Position numbers and translations under genes: made by a program
The notes under the pieces: generated by a model
Seen by the model: the letters and a program-made list of their open reading frames with translations, nothing else
Told to the model about the DNA's origin: nothing
Databases searched by the model: none
NCBI RefSeq assembly: GCF_012927115.1
Contig: NZ_JABBFY010000001.1
Location: 1,178,001-1,242,000 of the forward strand
From: Sphingomonas sp. G-3-2-10
Lineage (GTDB): Bacteria; Pseudomonadota; Alphaproteobacteria; Sphingomonadales; Sphingomonadaceae
DNA: 64,000 nt
Direction: 5' to 3'
Part shown: piece by piece, positions 8,690 to 19,120 of the stretch
How positions within the stretch are numbered: the first letter of the stretch is position 1
How the letters are laid out: each line of letters starts with the position of its first letter

Positions 8690-10018
8690 ATGGCAGCCGC
8701 CCGACACCCCTTCGCCATCCACAATTTCAGAGCCTATTGGATCGCCCGCTTCGCGGCGTCACTCGCGCAGATGGCGATGGTCATCGTCATCGGCTGGCAG
8801 GTGTACGACATCGCCCGCGAGACGATGAGCATCAAGGAAGCGGCGTTCCAGCTCGGGCTGATCGGCGTCGCGCAGTTCCTGCCCCTGCTCGTTCTCTCGC
8901 TGTTCAGCGGCTGGGTGGCCGATCAGATCGACCGGCGCTGGATCGCTCGCGCGGCAGTCGCGCTCGAGGCCTTCTGCGCGATCAGCCTCGCCTGGCTGAC
9001 CTATAACCAGACGGTGACCCTCCCCGCGCTCTTCGCGATCGCGGCGCTGCTGGGGGTGGCGCGCGCGTTCGCCGGGCCGGCACTCGGCGCACTCGCCCCC
9101 AATCTGGTGCCCAAGGCGCTCCTGCCGACGGCGATCGCGATGAGCGCGCTGGCATGGCAGACCGCCAGCGTGATCGGGCCGGCGATGGGCGGTTATCTCT
9201 ACGCCGCGAACCAGTGGCTTCCCTATGCCGTATCGAGCGGATTGTTCCTCCTGTCGCTGTTGATGCTGCTGCTGATCTCGCCGGTGCCGCGCACCGTCGT
9301 CACCAGCACCGACAGCCCTTGGGGGCAAATGATCGACGGATTGCGCTATGTCCGCCGCAACCGGCTGGTCCTCGGCGCGATCTCGCTCGATCTGTTCGCG
9401 GTGCTGCTCGGCGGCGCAACCGCGATGCTGCCGGTTTACGCCCGCGATATCCTGCTCGTCGGCGCGGACGGCCTCGGCCACCTGCGCGCTGCGCCGGCAC
9501 TGGGGGCGGTCGCCGTCGGCCTGTTCTTCTCATGGCGTCCGCTTCGCACCGATGTTGGCCGCAAGATGCTGCTCGGCGTTGCGATCTTCGGAGCGGCCAC
9601 GGTGGTGTTCGGCCTTTCCGCGCCGCTGCTGATCGGGACGATGGGGCCTTCCGCGGTCGGCAGCGATTTCGCGCCAGCCGTGTTGCTCGCGCTCGCCGCC
9701 CTGTTCGTGCTCGGCGCGGCGGACATGGTCTCGGTCTATATCCGCCAGTCGCTGATCCAGCTTTATACGCCCGACGAGATGCGCGGGCGCGTCGGCGCGG
9801 TCTCGACGCTGTTCATCTCCGGATCGAACGAGTTGGGGGAAGCCGAATCCGGTTTCCTCGCCGCGTTGATCGGCCCCATCGCGGCGGTCGTGGGCGGCGG
9901 GCTCGGCGCCATTCTTGTTACGATGTTGTGGGCGAAGCTCTTTCCGGAACTGCGTCGCGCGCGTACATTCGATCCACCGGCCAATCTCGAGATACCCCCC
10001 AAGGAGATGACGACATGA
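8690..10018 (+). CDS. MFS exporter (EntS / MFS_3-like)
   Basis: A 442-residue, 12-TM transporter. The sequence opens with [21 protein letters not shown] and contains [18 protein letters not shown], both typical of the EntS-like MFS_3 group that exports siderophores, drugs or small metabolites. The 3' end overlaps the cysK start as ATGA, giving translational coupling with cysteine synthase. Export of a sulfur-containing metabolite would fit that coupling but is only inference. No siderophore genes are nearby. Confidence 0.88.
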   Translation: MAAARHPFAIHNFRAYWIARFAASLAQMAMVIVIGWQVYDIARETMSIKEAAFQLGLIGVAQFLPLLVLSLFSGWVADQIDRRWIARAAVALEAFCAISLAWLTYNQTVTLPALFAIAALLGVARAFAGPALGALAPNLVPKALLPTAIAMSALAWQTASVIGPAMGGYLYAANQWLPYAVSSGLFLLSLLMLLLISPVPRTVVTSTDSPWGQMIDGLRYVRRNRLVLGAISLDLFAVLLGGATAMLPVYARDILLVGADGLGHLRAAPALGAVAVGLFFSWRPLRTDVGRKMLLGVAIFGAATVVFGLSAPLLIGTMGPSAVGSDFAPAVLLALAALFVLGAADMVSVYIRQSLIQLYTPDEMRGRVGAVSTLFISGSNELGEAESGFLAALIGPIAAVVGGGLGAILVTMLWAKLFPELRRARTFDPPANLEIPPKEMTT

Positions 10019-10935
10019 AGGCGAACACGATCCTCGAGACGATCGGCAATACGCCCCATATCCGCGTCGCGAAGCTGTTTCCGGACGCCGAAGTCTGGAT
10101 CAAGTCCGAGCGTTCGAACCCCGGCGGTTCGATCAAGGACCGTATCGCGCTGGCAATGGTCGAGGCGGCCGAAGCCGATGGCAGCCTGAAGCCCGGCGGC
10201 ACGATCGTCGAGCCGACCAGCGGCAACACCGGTGTCGGCCTGGCGATGGTCGCCGCGGTCAAGGGCTACAAACTGATCCTGGTGATGCCCGAGAGCATGT
10301 CGCTCGAGCGCCGCCGCCTGATGCTGGCCTATGGCGCGTCGTTCGATCTGACTCCGCGCGAGAAGGGCATGAAGGGCGCGATCGAGCGCGCGATGGAGAT
10401 TGTCGCGTCGACCGAGGGCGCATGGATGCCGCAGCAGTTCGAGAATCCGGCGAATATCGACGTCCATACGAAGACGACCGCGCAGGAGATCATCGCCGAC
10501 TTCGCCGATAGCCCGGTGGATGTCGTCATCACCGGCGTCGGCACCGGCGGCCACATCACCGGCGTTGCCGAGACGTTGAAGAAGACCTGGCCGAACGTGA
10601 AAGTCTATGCGGTCGAGCCCGAACTCTCGCCGGTCATCTCCGGCGGCCAGCCAGGCCCGCATCCGATCCAGGGCATCGGCGCCGGTTTCGTGCCGCGCAA
10701 CCTGCACACCGACGCGATCGACGGCGTTATCAAGGTCGATGCCGGGGTCGCCAAGGAATTCGCGCGCCGCGCCGCACGAGAGGAAGGGCTGCTCGTCGGT
10801 ATCTCCTCGGGCGCGACTCTGGCTGCGATTCAGCAGAAGCTGGCCGACCTTCCCACGGGTTCGCGCGTGCTCGGGTTCAATTATGATACAGGTGAGCGCT
10901 ATTTGAGCGTTCCGGACTTCCTTCCGGAAAGCTGA
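10015..10935 (+). CDS. cysK: Cysteine synthase A (O-acetylserine sulfhydrylase)
   Basis: A 306-residue PLP enzyme that converts O-acetylserine and sulfide to cysteine in the cytoplasm. The PLP Lys is K41 in NPGGSIKDR. The substrate loop TSGNTG is at 68-73, the phosphate-binding [10 protein letters not shown] at about 175, and SSGAT lies near the C-terminus. The start is the ATG overlapping the previous stop (ATGA), which gives the standard CysK N-terminus ([13 protein letters not shown]). The length is normal for CysK/CysM. Confidence 0.95.
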   Translation: MKANTILETIGNTPHIRVAKLFPDAEVWIKSERSNPGGSIKDRIALAMVEAAEADGSLKPGGTIVEPTSGNTGVGLAMVAAVKGYKLILVMPESMSLERRRLMLAYGASFDLTPREKGMKGAIERAMEIVASTEGAWMPQQFENPANIDVHTKTTAQEIIADFADSPVDVVITGVGTGGHITGVAETLKKTWPNVKVYAVEPELSPVISGGQPGPHPIQGIGAGFVPRNLHTDAIDGVIKVDAGVAKEFARRAAREEGLLVGISSGATLAAIQQKLADLPTGSRVLGFNYDTGERYLSVPDFLPES

Positions 10936-11002
10936 ACCGACTCGACATTAATTCCAGATTAACAGTATCGTACGCGAGTCGGGGATTCCGGGGGGAACTC
11001 AC

Positions 11003-11320
11003 GTGCGTAATGCGATGATCTGCGTCAGCATGATGCTGGCGGTGTTTCTGGGTTGGCCGCTTGCTTTTGGCAGCGGAGGGACGCCCACGCTCGAACAGAG
11101 CCGGGCGGAAGCCAGCGCGATCCTCGCGCCGGTTGCCGCTGCCGAGGTAAAGCCGGTGCAGGTAGCCGCTGCCGTCGTGGCGCCGGCCAAGCCCGAAAGC
11201 TGCTACAAGCGCTATCAGCGTGAGATCCGCCAGTGCAGCGGCGGATCGAGCGCGGCGTGCCGCCTGGGCGCAGCCGATCACTGGGATATGTGCGAAGCTA
11301 CCGGATTCTGGCCGGAGTGA
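11003..11320 (+). CDS. Small exported Cys-containing protein
   Basis: A 105-residue protein starting at GTG with GGGGGGAA upstream. The N-terminus is a signal peptide (MRNAMICVSMMLAVFLGWPL). It is followed by an Ala/Val/Pro-rich linker and a compact C-terminal segment with four Cys (SCYKRYQREIRQCSGG, AACRLGA, DMCEATGF) that could form two disulfides in the periplasm. The family is not recognised. It lies between cysK and the cell-wall hydrolase, with its own upstream spacer. Confidence 0.7.
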   Translation: MRNAMICVSMMLAVFLGWPLAFGSGGTPTLEQSRAEASAILAPVAAAEVKPVQVAAAVVAPAKPESCYKRYQREIRQCSGGSSAACRLGAADHWDMCEATGFWPE

Positions 11321-11512
11321 GCGGAAGGCGCACCGCCTTTCGCAATCGGCATTCCTAAAACACTGATACCGTGGCGATTATTTCGCTATGGTTCCAACTG
11401 TCATCTTTGTGCGTTATGGGCGGCACCGATAGCACCCCCAGGAGCGTGAATTTGTTCGTCCGTGTCCATCGTCCCTGCCCGATAGTCGTCCGCTAAGACG
11501 GACCGGTTGCGC

Positions 11513-12928
11513 ATGGCGACGACGCTTCCGCCCTTGGGCCTGCCCCATCGTCTCGGCATCCCGCTGCCGATCCTCGGCATTTTGCTGGTGATCGGGCTGG
11601 CGGCGCTTGCGATCCCGGCGCTGATTGTCGCGAAGACGCCGCGCGTGGTGTTCCAGAAGCCGCCGCATGTGGTGATCTCCACTCGCGTGGTGCCGCGGAC
11701 CGAATTGCCGGCGGTCGAACCGGTCAAGCTGCAACAGGTCACCGAGACCGACGCGAAGACGATCAACGCCGCCATCCCCTTTTCCACGGCGCCCAACCCG
11801 GCCGCGCGCGCCTTCCGCATCTTCGGCAGCCTCGACAGCCAGGCCCGCGCGGTCGATTGCCTCGCTGCCGGCGTTTATTACGAAGCGGGAGACGACGCGG
11901 TCGGCCAGCGCGCCGTGGCGCAGGTCATCCTCAACCGAATGCGTCACCCGGCCTTCCCCAAGACCGTCTGCGGCGTGGTGTTTCAGGGCCAAGAACGCAG
12001 CACCGGTTGCCAGTTCACCTTCACCTGCGACGGCGCGATGCTCCGCTACAAGCCGACCGCCGCCGCATGGGGCCGAGCACAGGCGGTTGCCCGCATGGCG
12101 CTCAACGGTTCGGTCTATGCCCCGGTCGGCCACGCGACGCATTATCACACCGACTGGGTGGTGCCCTATTGGAGCGCCAGCCTCGAGAAGATCACCGAAG
12201 TGCACACCCACCTGTTCTTCCGCTGGACAGGCTGGTGGGGCACGCCGCCCGCCTTTACCCGCGCCTATACCGGGATCGAGCCGAATATCGGCAAGATGGC
12301 GCTGATCTCGACGTCGCACACCGGTGCGCCGACCGATCCGTCGCTGCTGCCCGAAGCCGCGGCCGCCGCCTCGCTGGATCCGCTCGCATCGGTCGATCCG
12401 GCATCGATCAAGGCAAGCGACGTTCCGGCGCCGACGCCCGACGGCAACAGCTTCCTCGTCACCATTCCCAAGGGCATGAGCCCCGACAGCTTCGCCAGCC
12501 TCGCGATCCGCACCTGCGGCGAGCGAACCTATTGCAAGTTCATGGCATGGGCCGATCCGGGCAAGACCCCGCGCAACCTGCCGCTGGGCTCGTCGCAGGT
12601 CGCGTCGATGTCGTTCAGCTATCTGCGCGATCAGAACCAGGGCTTCGCCAAGGCGCTGTGGAATTGCGACCAGTATCAGCGCCCCAGCCCGGTCCAGTGT
12701 ATGCGTGCGCAGCCGCTCGCGCGTCCTGCTCCGCCACCGGTCGAAACCGCCCCCACCACTGAGCCCGGCAGGCCCGCAGGGCCTGCCGGGCTCAGCGGCG
12801 TCCGGCGCAAGGAGCCGTCGACCGGATCCACGCCGCCGGTCGCCGAACCGGCGCCAATCGGCCGCCCGCAGCGCAGCTTCACTTTGCCCGCACCCAAGGT
12901 CACGCCGACGCCAGCAACGCGTCCGTAA
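11513..12928 (+). CDS. SleB-like cell wall hydrolase, membrane anchored
   Basis: A 471-residue protein. One N-terminal transmembrane helix lies around residues 15-40 (PILGILLVIGLAALAIPALI). A Hydrolase_2 (SleB) domain follows at about 105-265: DCLAAGVYYEAGDDAVGQRA carries the catalytic Glu, followed by AQVILNRMRHPAFP, CQFTFTCDG and HATHYHTDWVVPYW. These enzymes cleave peptidoglycan; family activity is glucosaminidase or lytic transglycosylase. The C-terminal tail (after about 395) is Pro/Thr/Arg-rich and contains a 35-base palindrome. ATG 11513 is preferred over an upstream TTG. Confidence 0.88.
   Translation: MATTLPPLGLPHRLGIPLPILGILLVIGLAALAIPALIVAKTPRVVFQKPPHVVISTRVVPRTELPAVEPVKLQQVTETDAKTINAAIPFSTAPNPAARAFRIFGSLDSQARAVDCLAAGVYYEAGDDAVGQRAVAQVILNRMRHPAFPKTVCGVVFQGQERSTGCQFTFTCDGAMLRYKPTAAAWGRAQAVARMALNGSVYAPVGHATHYHTDWVVPYWSASLEKITEVHTHLFFRWTGWWGTPPAFTRAYTGIEPNIGKMALISTSHTGAPTDPSLLPEAAAAASLDPLASVDPASIKASDVPAPTPDGNSFLVTIPKGMSPDSFASLAIRTCGERTYCKFMAWADPGKTPRNLPLGSSQVASMSFSYLRDQNQGFAKALWNCDQYQRPSPVQCMRAQPLARPAPPPVETAPTTEPGRPAGPAGLSGVRRKEPSTGSTPPVAEPAPIGRPQRSFTLPAPKVTPTPATRP
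12759..12793. repeat. Perfect 16-bp inverted repeat inside a coding region
   Basis: Arms 12759-12774 and 12778-12793 are perfectly complementary around a 3-base loop. The hairpin sits in frame within the low-complexity tail of the SleB-like hydrolase, encoding Pro/Gly/Ala-rich residues. It looks like an intergenic-type palindrome captured in a coding sequence. Confidence 0.85.
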
Positions 12929-13016
12929 CGACCGATCCGATCATTATCGCCACTTAGGACAGGTTTTTTGTCCTGTTCCCCATGACAAGCGCGCGTCGAG
13001 CCGCTTTAATGGGAAT

Positions 13017-14798
13017 ATGCTCAGTCTGAATAACAGCAGTTTCAGCGACGCGCTGGTGATTCTCGGCGCGGCAGGGCTCGTCATTCCGGCATTCGCCCGT
13101 TTCCGGATCAGCCCGGTGATCGGGTTCATCCTGGTCGGCATCCTGGTCGGGCCCGCCGGTCTCGGTACGCTCGTCGGCAACCAGCCTTGGCTCTATTACC
13201 TCACCATATCCGATCCGCACTCGATCGAGCCTTTCGCCGAGTTCGGCATCATCCTGCTGCTGTTCTCGATTGGGCTCGAACTCTCGTTCAAGCGATTGTG
13301 GAACATGCGCAACCTCGTCTTCGGGGTCGGCGCGGCGGAACTGTTCGGCGCGGGCCTGATCCTCGCTGCCGCCATCTATCTCACCGGCCTTAGCGCAGGC
13401 GGCGCGATCGGGCTTGGACTGGCGCTGGCGCTGTCCTCCACCGCACTGGTGGTGCCGATCGCGGGAACAACGAGTCCGGTCGGAAAGGCCGCCTTCGCGA
13501 TGCTGCTGTTCGAGGATCTGGCGCTCGTCCCGATCATCTTCCTGCTCGGCGCGATGGCGCCCGCCGCCGCGTCGGCCGGATGGACCCCGCTGCTGATGAT
13601 CCTAGGCAAGGGCGCGATCACCGTTGCGATCCTGTTCGTCGGTGGTCGTTTCCTGTTGCCGCGCATGTTCGGACAGGCGGCACGCACCAAGAGCCCCGAA
13701 CTGTTCCTCGCGGCCAGCCTGCTCGTCGTGATCGTCGCCAGCCTTGCGACAGCAGCGTCCGGCCTGTCGCCGATCGTCGGCGCGCTGATCGCCGGCCTGC
13801 TGATCGCCGAAACCGAATATCACACCGAAGTCGAAGCGATCACCGCACCGTTCAAGGGCCTCGCGCTGGGTGTGTTCCTGATCACCGTCGGTATGCGGCT
13901 CGACCTCGAGTTCGTGATCGAGAACTGGGCGCAGCTGCTCGGCGCGGTGGTGCTGGTGATGACCGTGAAGGTCGCGGTGACCACTGGCCTGCTCAAATTG
14001 TCCGGCGCGCGTACCGGCACCGCCGCCGAAACCGGCGTGCTGATGGCCAGCCCGTCCGAGACCACGCTGATCGTGCTCGGCGTCGCCGCAGCGGCCGGGC
14101 TGATCGGCGGGACGACCGCCGCCTTCTGGACCACCGTCACCGCGATCGGACTGACCGCGACGCCGCTGCTCGCCAAGGGCGGACAGGTGATCGCGCGAAT
14201 GATCGAGCGGCGCGAGGCGCAGGAAGATACCCCCGAAGCCGCGATCGACGCTGCCGGTCCGGGCACGGTGGTCATCGGCTTCGGCCGCGTCGGACGTACC
14301 GTCGCCGACATGCTCCAGCGGCATGGCCTGCCCTATATCGGCGTCGACGCCGACGTGGACAACGTCAACTCGGCCCGCAAGGAAGGCTATTCCGTGCTGT
14401 TCGGTGATGTGACGCGCAGCGAACTGGTCGATCGGCTCAATCTTGGCCATGCCAAGGCGCTGATTCTGACGATGGACGATCCGGTACTGACCGTCCGCCT
14501 TACCCGCCGCGTTCGCGGCTGGGTGCCGAACCTGCCGATCATCACACGCGCCCGCGACGCCAACCACGCCGCCGAGCTCTACAAGGCCGGGGCAACCGAT
14601 GCCGTGCCCGAGACGCTGGAAAGCTCGCTCCAGCTTTCCGAAGCGTTACTCGTCGATCTGGGCATCGCCGTCGGTCCCGTGATCGCTTCGATCCATGAAG
14701 AGCGCGACAAGATGCGCAAGGCGATCAAGGAAGCCGTGGGCATGGACCGCGAGCCGCGCATCCGCCGCGTCCGCAAGACCGCTGAGGGCGAAGCGTGA
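13017..14798 (+). CDS. KefB-type monovalent cation:proton antiporter
   Basis: A 593-residue protein. The N-terminal Na+/H+ exchanger domain (about residues 1-385) has some 12 TM segments. The C-terminal cytoplasmic TrkA-N (RCK) domain begins with VVIGFGRVGRTVADML near residue 418, a Rossmann nucleotide-binding loop, and continues with YIGVDADVDNVNSARKEG. This architecture matches KefB/KefC/YbaL-type K+/H+ antiporters gated by nucleotide or glutathione adducts. ATG 13017 was chosen because it starts just before TM1; the frame stays open upstream into the hydrolase gene but without membrane-protein character. Its stop overlaps the next start (GTGA). Confidence 0.92.
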   Translation: MLSLNNSSFSDALVILGAAGLVIPAFARFRISPVIGFILVGILVGPAGLGTLVGNQPWLYYLTISDPHSIEPFAEFGIILLLFSIGLELSFKRLWNMRNLVFGVGAAELFGAGLILAAAIYLTGLSAGGAIGLGLALALSSTALVVPIAGTTSPVGKAAFAMLLFEDLALVPIIFLLGAMAPAAASAGWTPLLMILGKGAITVAILFVGGRFLLPRMFGQAARTKSPELFLAASLLVVIVASLATAASGLSPIVGALIAGLLIAETEYHTEVEAITAPFKGLALGVFLITVGMRLDLEFVIENWAQLLGAVVLVMTVKVAVTTGLLKLSGARTGTAAETGVLMASPSETTLIVLGVAAAAGLIGGTTAAFWTTVTAIGLTATPLLAKGGQVIARMIERREAQEDTPEAAIDAAGPGTVVIGFGRVGRTVADMLQRHGLPYIGVDADVDNVNSARKEGYSVLFGDVTRSELVDRLNLGHAKALILTMDDPVLTVRLTRRVRGWVPNLPIITRARDANHAAELYKAGATDAVPETLESSLQLSEALLVDLGIAVGPVIASIHEERDKMRKAIKEAVGMDREPRIRRVRKTAEGEA

Positions 14799-15319
14799 TC
14801 TTCGAAGTCGGGGCGTTGCTGCTCGCGGCGCTGACCGGCCAGTCGGCGCCCGATCCGCTGGCTCCCGCGCGCGAAGGCAAACTCCAGTGTACCGCACCGA
14901 ATGTCGCCAAGAAGAAGTGCCTGGCGATGAGCCGCTACTCGGCCACGCCGGGCGGCTATCGCAACACAACCATCGTCGTGATCTCCGCCGCACCGCTAAT
15001 CACGATGGAACTGGCCTCCGACGCCCGGATCGTGGGCGATGCGGTATGCGCGCAGTTGCGGCACGAGGATATCCTCGCGGCGACGATCGCCGTGGAAGGT
15101 CAGGCGATGCCCGCTGCCGACGCCGCGCCGCTGATCGACCGGATGGCGGGAGGCATGAAGGAGATGTTCGGGAAGACGGTCTGTAGCCGATTTCGGGTCG
15201 AGGGTGAGGCGATGGTCTCCGAGGCCGAGATCGACGGCGCGCCACAGCCCGACATGACGATGAAGTTCATCTGGGTCGGACCCGAAGACGGCTATGCCGT
15301 GGGCTGGGAGGCGGGCTAG
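14795..15319 (+). CDS. Hypothetical protein coupled to the KefB-type antiporter
   Basis: A 174-residue protein starting at GTG overlapping the antiporter stop (GTGA), so translationally coupled. The N-terminus (MIFEVGALLLAALTGQSAP) looks like a short signal peptide. The mature part has four Cys (LQCTAP, KKKCLAM, AVCAQLR, TVCSRF) and a beta-rich pattern. I do not recognise the family; a periplasmic location follows from the signal. Position suggests, but does not prove, a link to the antiporter. Confidence 0.75.
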   Translation: MIFEVGALLLAALTGQSAPDPLAPAREGKLQCTAPNVAKKKCLAMSRYSATPGGYRNTTIVVISAAPLITMELASDARIVGDAVCAQLRHEDILAATIAVEGQAMPAADAAPLIDRMAGGMKEMFGKTVCSRFRVEGEAMVSEAEIDGAPQPDMTMKFIWVGPEDGYAVGWEAG

Positions 15320-15330
15320 CCGCCGTCAAA

Positions 15331-15396
15331 GTTGACACGAGGTTGACACTATCGGCACCCCTCCCTGTCGATAGTACGAACCGTATTATTACGGTT
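15331..15396. other. Convergent intergenic region with two hairpins
   Basis: Between two convergent stops (15319 and 15543) lie paired GTTGACAC copies at 15331 and 15342. These are followed by a 7-bp hairpin (ACTATCG at 15348, CGATAGT at 15369) and a second one (AACCGTA at 15379, TACGGTT at 15390). The flank to about 15470 is AT-rich and holds no gene. It may help terminate transcription, but no classical T-run follows. Confidence 0.5.
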
Positions 15397-15542
15397 GATC
15401 GGGAGGCGATCAGCTTCGAACATAATATTTAACTATTTCAAATATTTCCCTATTCAATTAGTGAAGCAAGCTGAAGTTCTGCCTCGGTCCGGACGCGTCG
15501 GCGCTGACAGGTTGGATCACGCTTTCGACCCTTCGAATGTCT

Positions 15543-16346
15543 TCATTCGCCGACCGCCCAAGGCTTGAAAGCCAGGTTTTCTCCGTCGCGCAGGATCAGG
15601 ATACGGCTGTTCGGCCGCCCGCTGCCGCATTCGATCACGGTCGTTTGCGTGCCCGACCACAGCACCCGGCTTCCAGCGCACAGCTCATCCTTGCCGGAGA
15701 AGGCGGCCAGCCGGTTGGGGTGAAAACCGTTTCGCGCCTGATCCTGGATCCGCGCGCCGAACCAGCCCGCCACCAGCGCCAGCCCAGTCAGGCCGATCAC
15801 TGCCGCCGCTACCGTGCCGTGGATCTCCTGCCACGGATCGGGATCGCGCAGATTTCCGTAGATATGCAGCGCCGCAAAACCGACGGCCGCCATGCCGGGG
15901 TAGAAATAGAACGTGTTGCGGAGGTCCAGATTGCCGCTCAGCCACAATCCGCCGATCACGAGCGGAAAGAGGAAGAGCAGCGCGACGATCACGTAGACCG
16001 AATAGACGAACAGCTTTTCGGTCAGATTCTTGGGCGCCTTGCCGTCCTCGATCGACAAGCCGTTTAGCAGCGGGAAAATCGCGGTCAGCGCCAACGCCAC
16101 CACCAGAGGTCCCAGGAAATAGCCGAACAGCCGCATCCCCGACATCAGCACATCGGTGGGGCTGGCAAGCTGGAGGAAGTCCTGTCCCCAATGGGAGAAG
16201 ACGATGCTGTTGACCCAGACCGAAACCGCAAAGGCGATGAACGAGAGGATCGCCGACAATTCGGCGGTGATCCGAAACAGGTCGAAGAAGCGGAAATTCG
16301 AGCTGCGCGCCGCCGATTGCGCCGGTGCGTTCGAGAGGTCATTCAT
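15543..16346 (-). CDS. Polytopic membrane protein of unknown function
   Basis: A 267-residue protein with four predicted TM helices within about residues 25-200 (AELSAILSFIAFAVSVWVN, LFGYFLGPLVVALALTAIF, YSVYVIVALLFLFPLVIGGL, IGLTGLALVAGWFGA). A soluble C-terminal segment of about 70 residues contains RVLWSGTQTTVIECGS and SRILILRDGENLAF. It lies 17 bases downstream of alaS in the same orientation and is probably co-transcribed with it. No family recognised. Confidence 0.75.
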   Translation of the reverse strand: MNDLSNAPAQSAARSSNFRFFDLFRITAELSAILSFIAFAVSVWVNSIVFSHWGQDFLQLASPTDVLMSGMRLFGYFLGPLVVALALTAIFPLLNGLSIEDGKAPKNLTEKLFVYSVYVIVALLFLFPLVIGGLWLSGNLDLRNTFYFYPGMAAVGFAALHIYGNLRDPDPWQEIHGTVAAAVIGLTGLALVAGWFGARIQDQARNGFHPNRLAAFSGKDELCAGSRVLWSGTQTTVIECGSGRPNSRILILRDGENLAFKPWAVGE

Positions 16347-16363
16347 CCGCTTCCCCCATATGC

Positions 16364-19021
16364 TCAGGCCGATGCAGTTGCCTCCGCCAGCGCCGCCTTG
16401 ACCGCCTCAAGCGCTTCCGCGCCCTTGCCGCCATCCGGGCCGCCGCCCTGCGCCATGTCGGGACGGCCACCGCCGCCCTGCCCGCCCAGCGCCGCGACCG
16501 CGACCTTGACCAGTTCGACCGCGCTGAGGCTGGCCACCAGATCGTCAGTCACGCCGACCGCGACCGAAGCCCGCCCTTCATTGACCGCGACCAAAGCCGC
16601 GACGCCCGAGCCGATCCGGCCCTTGGCTTCGTCCACGGCGCCGCGAAGCGCCTTGGGGTCGAGGCCGTCGATCACCTGACCGACAAAGTTCACGCCCGCG
16701 ACCTGCTCCGGGCCCGCCGGAGCCGCAGCCCCGCCGCCGCCCAGTGCCAGCGCCTTCTTCGCTTCGGCCAGTTCGCGCTCGAGCTTGCGGCGCTCCTCGA
16801 CCAAAGCCGCGACGCGGGCCGGGACTTCATCAGGCGAGGATTTCAGCACCGAAGCCGCCTCGCGCAACCGCTCGTCGCGCGCGACCAGCCACAACCGCGC
16901 GGCGTCTCCGGTCAACGCCTCGATTCGGCGCACGCCCGACGAAACGGCGCTTTCGCCGATGATCTTGAAGATCGCGATGTCGCCCAGCGCATTGACGTGC
17001 GTGCCGCCGCACAATTCGACCGAGTAATGCGCATCGTCGCTGCGGCCCATCGAGAGAACGCGGACCTCGTCGCCGTACTTTTCACCGAACAGCGCCATCG
17101 CACCGGCCGCGATCGCGTCATCCGGGGTCATCAGGCGCGTGGTGACACCATCATTGCCACGGATATGGCCGTTCACCTCGGCTTCGATCGCTGCGATGTC
17201 GTCGGCGCTGAGTGCATTGGGATGAGAGAAGTCGAAGCGCAGGCGATCCGGCGCAACGAGGCTGCCCTTCTGCGTGACATGCGCGCCGAGCCGGTTACGC
17301 AGCGCTGCGTGCAGCAGGTGGGTCGCCGAATGGTTCGCGCGGACCTGATCACGGCGCACCGCATCGACCGACAGCTGGACGCTGTCGCCAATGGCGATCT
17401 CGCCGCTTTTGATCGTCGCATGATGCGCGTGCAGGCGGCCGAGTGGCTTGGACGTATCGTCCACCAGCGCGCGAACCTTGTCGTTCGAGATGACGCCGGC
17501 ATCGCCCATCTGGCCGCCGCTCTCGCCGTAGAAAGGCGTCTGGTTGGTCAGGATGGTGACGCTGTCGCCCGCGCCCGCCTTTTCGACGCGCGCGCCGTCC
17601 TTCACCAGCGCGACGACCTGGCCTTCGCCGGTGGTCGAACTGTAACCGGTGAATTCGGTGCCGCCGAGTTCGTCGGCGATGTCGAACCAGACGTCTTCGC
17701 TGGCCTTCGCGCCCGAGCCCTTCCAGGCGGCGCGGGCATTGGCCTTCTGCTCGGCCATCGCCGCGTCGAAACCGGCGCGATCGACCTGCAGGTTCTGGCC
17801 GCGCAGCGCGTCTTCGGTCAGGTCATAAGGGAAGCCGAACGTGTCGTAGAGCTTGAACGCAGTCGCGCCGGGAAGCGTGTCGCCCTCGGCCATACCGGTC
17901 GTCGCTTCGTCGAGCAGGCGCAGGCCGTTGGACAGCGTCTGGCGGAAGCGGGTTTCTTCCTGCTTCAGCGTCGCTTCGATCAGCGGCTGGGCGCGGAGCA
18001 GTTCGGGGAAGGCAGCGCCCATCTCGGTCACCAGCGCGGGGACCAGACGATGCATCAACGGCTCCTTGGCGCCGAGCAGCTGCGCATGGCGCATCGCGCG
18101 GCGCATGATGCGGCGGAGCACATAACCTCGACCCTCAGCCGCGGGCAGCACGCCGTCCGCGATCAGGAAGCCCGAAGCGCGCAGGTGATCGGCGATCACG
18201 CGGTGGCTCGCCTGATGCTCGCCGGTGGTCGGCGCGCCGGTCAGCGAACCGCTCTCGGCGATCAGAGCCTTGAACGTGTCGGTATCGTAATTGTCGGTGA
18301 CGCCCTGCAGCACCGCCGCGACACGCTCCAGACCCATGCCGGTGTCGATGCTGGGGCGCGGCAGATCGCCGATAATCTCGTCATTCTCCTGCACGAACTG
18401 CATGAAGACGAGGTTCCATATCTCGACGAAGCGATCACCATCCTCGTCGGGCGAACCCGGGGGGCCGCCATAGATATGGTCGCCATGATCGTAGAAGATT
18501 TCCGAGCAGGGACCGCACGGCCCGTCCGATCCCATCGCCCAGAAATTATCCTTGGTCGGGATGCGGATGATGCGGCTTTCGGGGAGCCCTGCGATCTTCT
18601 TCCACAGATCGAACGCCTGATCGTCGGTGTGATAGACGGTTGCGGTCAGCCGGTCGGGATTGAGGCCCCATTCCTTCGTCAGCAGGGTCCAGGCGTGCGT
18701 GATCGCCTGTTCCTTGAAATAATCGCCGAACGAGAAATTACCGAGCATTTCGAAGAAGGTGTGGTGCCGCGCGGTATAGCCGACATTGTCGAGATCGTTA
18801 TGCTTGCCGCCGGCGCGCACGCACTTCTGGCTGCTCGTCGCAGTCGAATAAGGGCGGGTTTCCTGGCCGGTGAAGACGTTCTTGAACGGCACCATGCCCG
18901 CGTTGACGAACATCAGCGTGGGATCGTTGTGCGGGACGAGCGGCGCCGATGCGACGCGGGCATGCCCCTGCCCTTCGAAATAGTCGAGGAACGAGCGGCG
19001 GATATCGTTGGTAGACGTCAT
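16364..19021 (-). CDS. alaS: Alanyl-tRNA synthetase
   Basis: An 885-residue class II synthetase that charges tRNA-Ala in the cytoplasm. The N-terminal catalytic domain begins [20 protein letters not shown], with [19 protein letters not shown]. The editing domain has zinc ligands HSATH (about residue 565) and the Cys/His of [13 protein letters not shown] (about 670). The C-terminal C-Ala region ends in a Gly-rich [12 protein letters not shown] segment. The length is normal (about 875-885). A membrane protein gene follows 17 bases downstream. Confidence 0.98.
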   Translation of the reverse strand: MTSTNDIRRSFLDYFEGQGHARVASAPLVPHNDPTLMFVNAGMVPFKNVFTGQETRPYSTATSSQKCVRAGGKHNDLDNVGYTARHHTFFEMLGNFSFGDYFKEQAITHAWTLLTKEWGLNPDRLTATVYHTDDQAFDLWKKIAGLPESRIIRIPTKDNFWAMGSDGPCGPCSEIFYDHGDHIYGGPPGSPDEDGDRFVEIWNLVFMQFVQENDEIIGDLPRPSIDTGMGLERVAAVLQGVTDNYDTDTFKALIAESGSLTGAPTTGEHQASHRVIADHLRASGFLIADGVLPAAEGRGYVLRRIMRRAMRHAQLLGAKEPLMHRLVPALVTEMGAAFPELLRAQPLIEATLKQEETRFRQTLSNGLRLLDEATTGMAEGDTLPGATAFKLYDTFGFPYDLTEDALRGQNLQVDRAGFDAAMAEQKANARAAWKGSGAKASEDVWFDIADELGGTEFTGYSSTTGEGQVVALVKDGARVEKAGAGDSVTILTNQTPFYGESGGQMGDAGVISNDKVRALVDDTSKPLGRLHAHHATIKSGEIAIGDSVQLSVDAVRRDQVRANHSATHLLHAALRNRLGAHVTQKGSLVAPDRLRFDFSHPNALSADDIAAIEAEVNGHIRGNDGVTTRLMTPDDAIAAGAMALFGEKYGDEVRVLSMGRSDDAHYSVELCGGTHVNALGDIAIFKIIGESAVSSGVRRIEALTGDAARLWLVARDERLREAASVLKSSPDEVPARVAALVEERRKLERELAEAKKALALGGGGAAAPAGPEQVAGVNFVGQVIDGLDPKALRGAVDEAKGRIGSGVAALVAVNEGRASVAVGVTDDLVASLSAVELVKVAVAALGGQGGGGRPDMAQGGGPDGGKGAEALEAVKAALAEATASA

Positions 19022-19120
19022 TTCGCCGACTTAGGCGAGCAACACTTCATCGACAAGCGGCGGGGTGGCTCCAATGCATTCATGCAGCTATCGTTGCAAT
19101 CCGGCCACGGGGGACATTGC

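Noticed and set aside
12705..13016. N-terminal extension of the KefB-type antiporter frame
   Set aside because: Arg/Ser/Pro-rich and overlapping the hydrolase tail. The membrane domain starts right after ATG 13017.
16325..19120. Upstream extension of the TPR protein frame, running antisense through alaS
   Set aside because: The extension is antisense to alaS and has no domain features. ATG 19121 begins a proper signal peptide.
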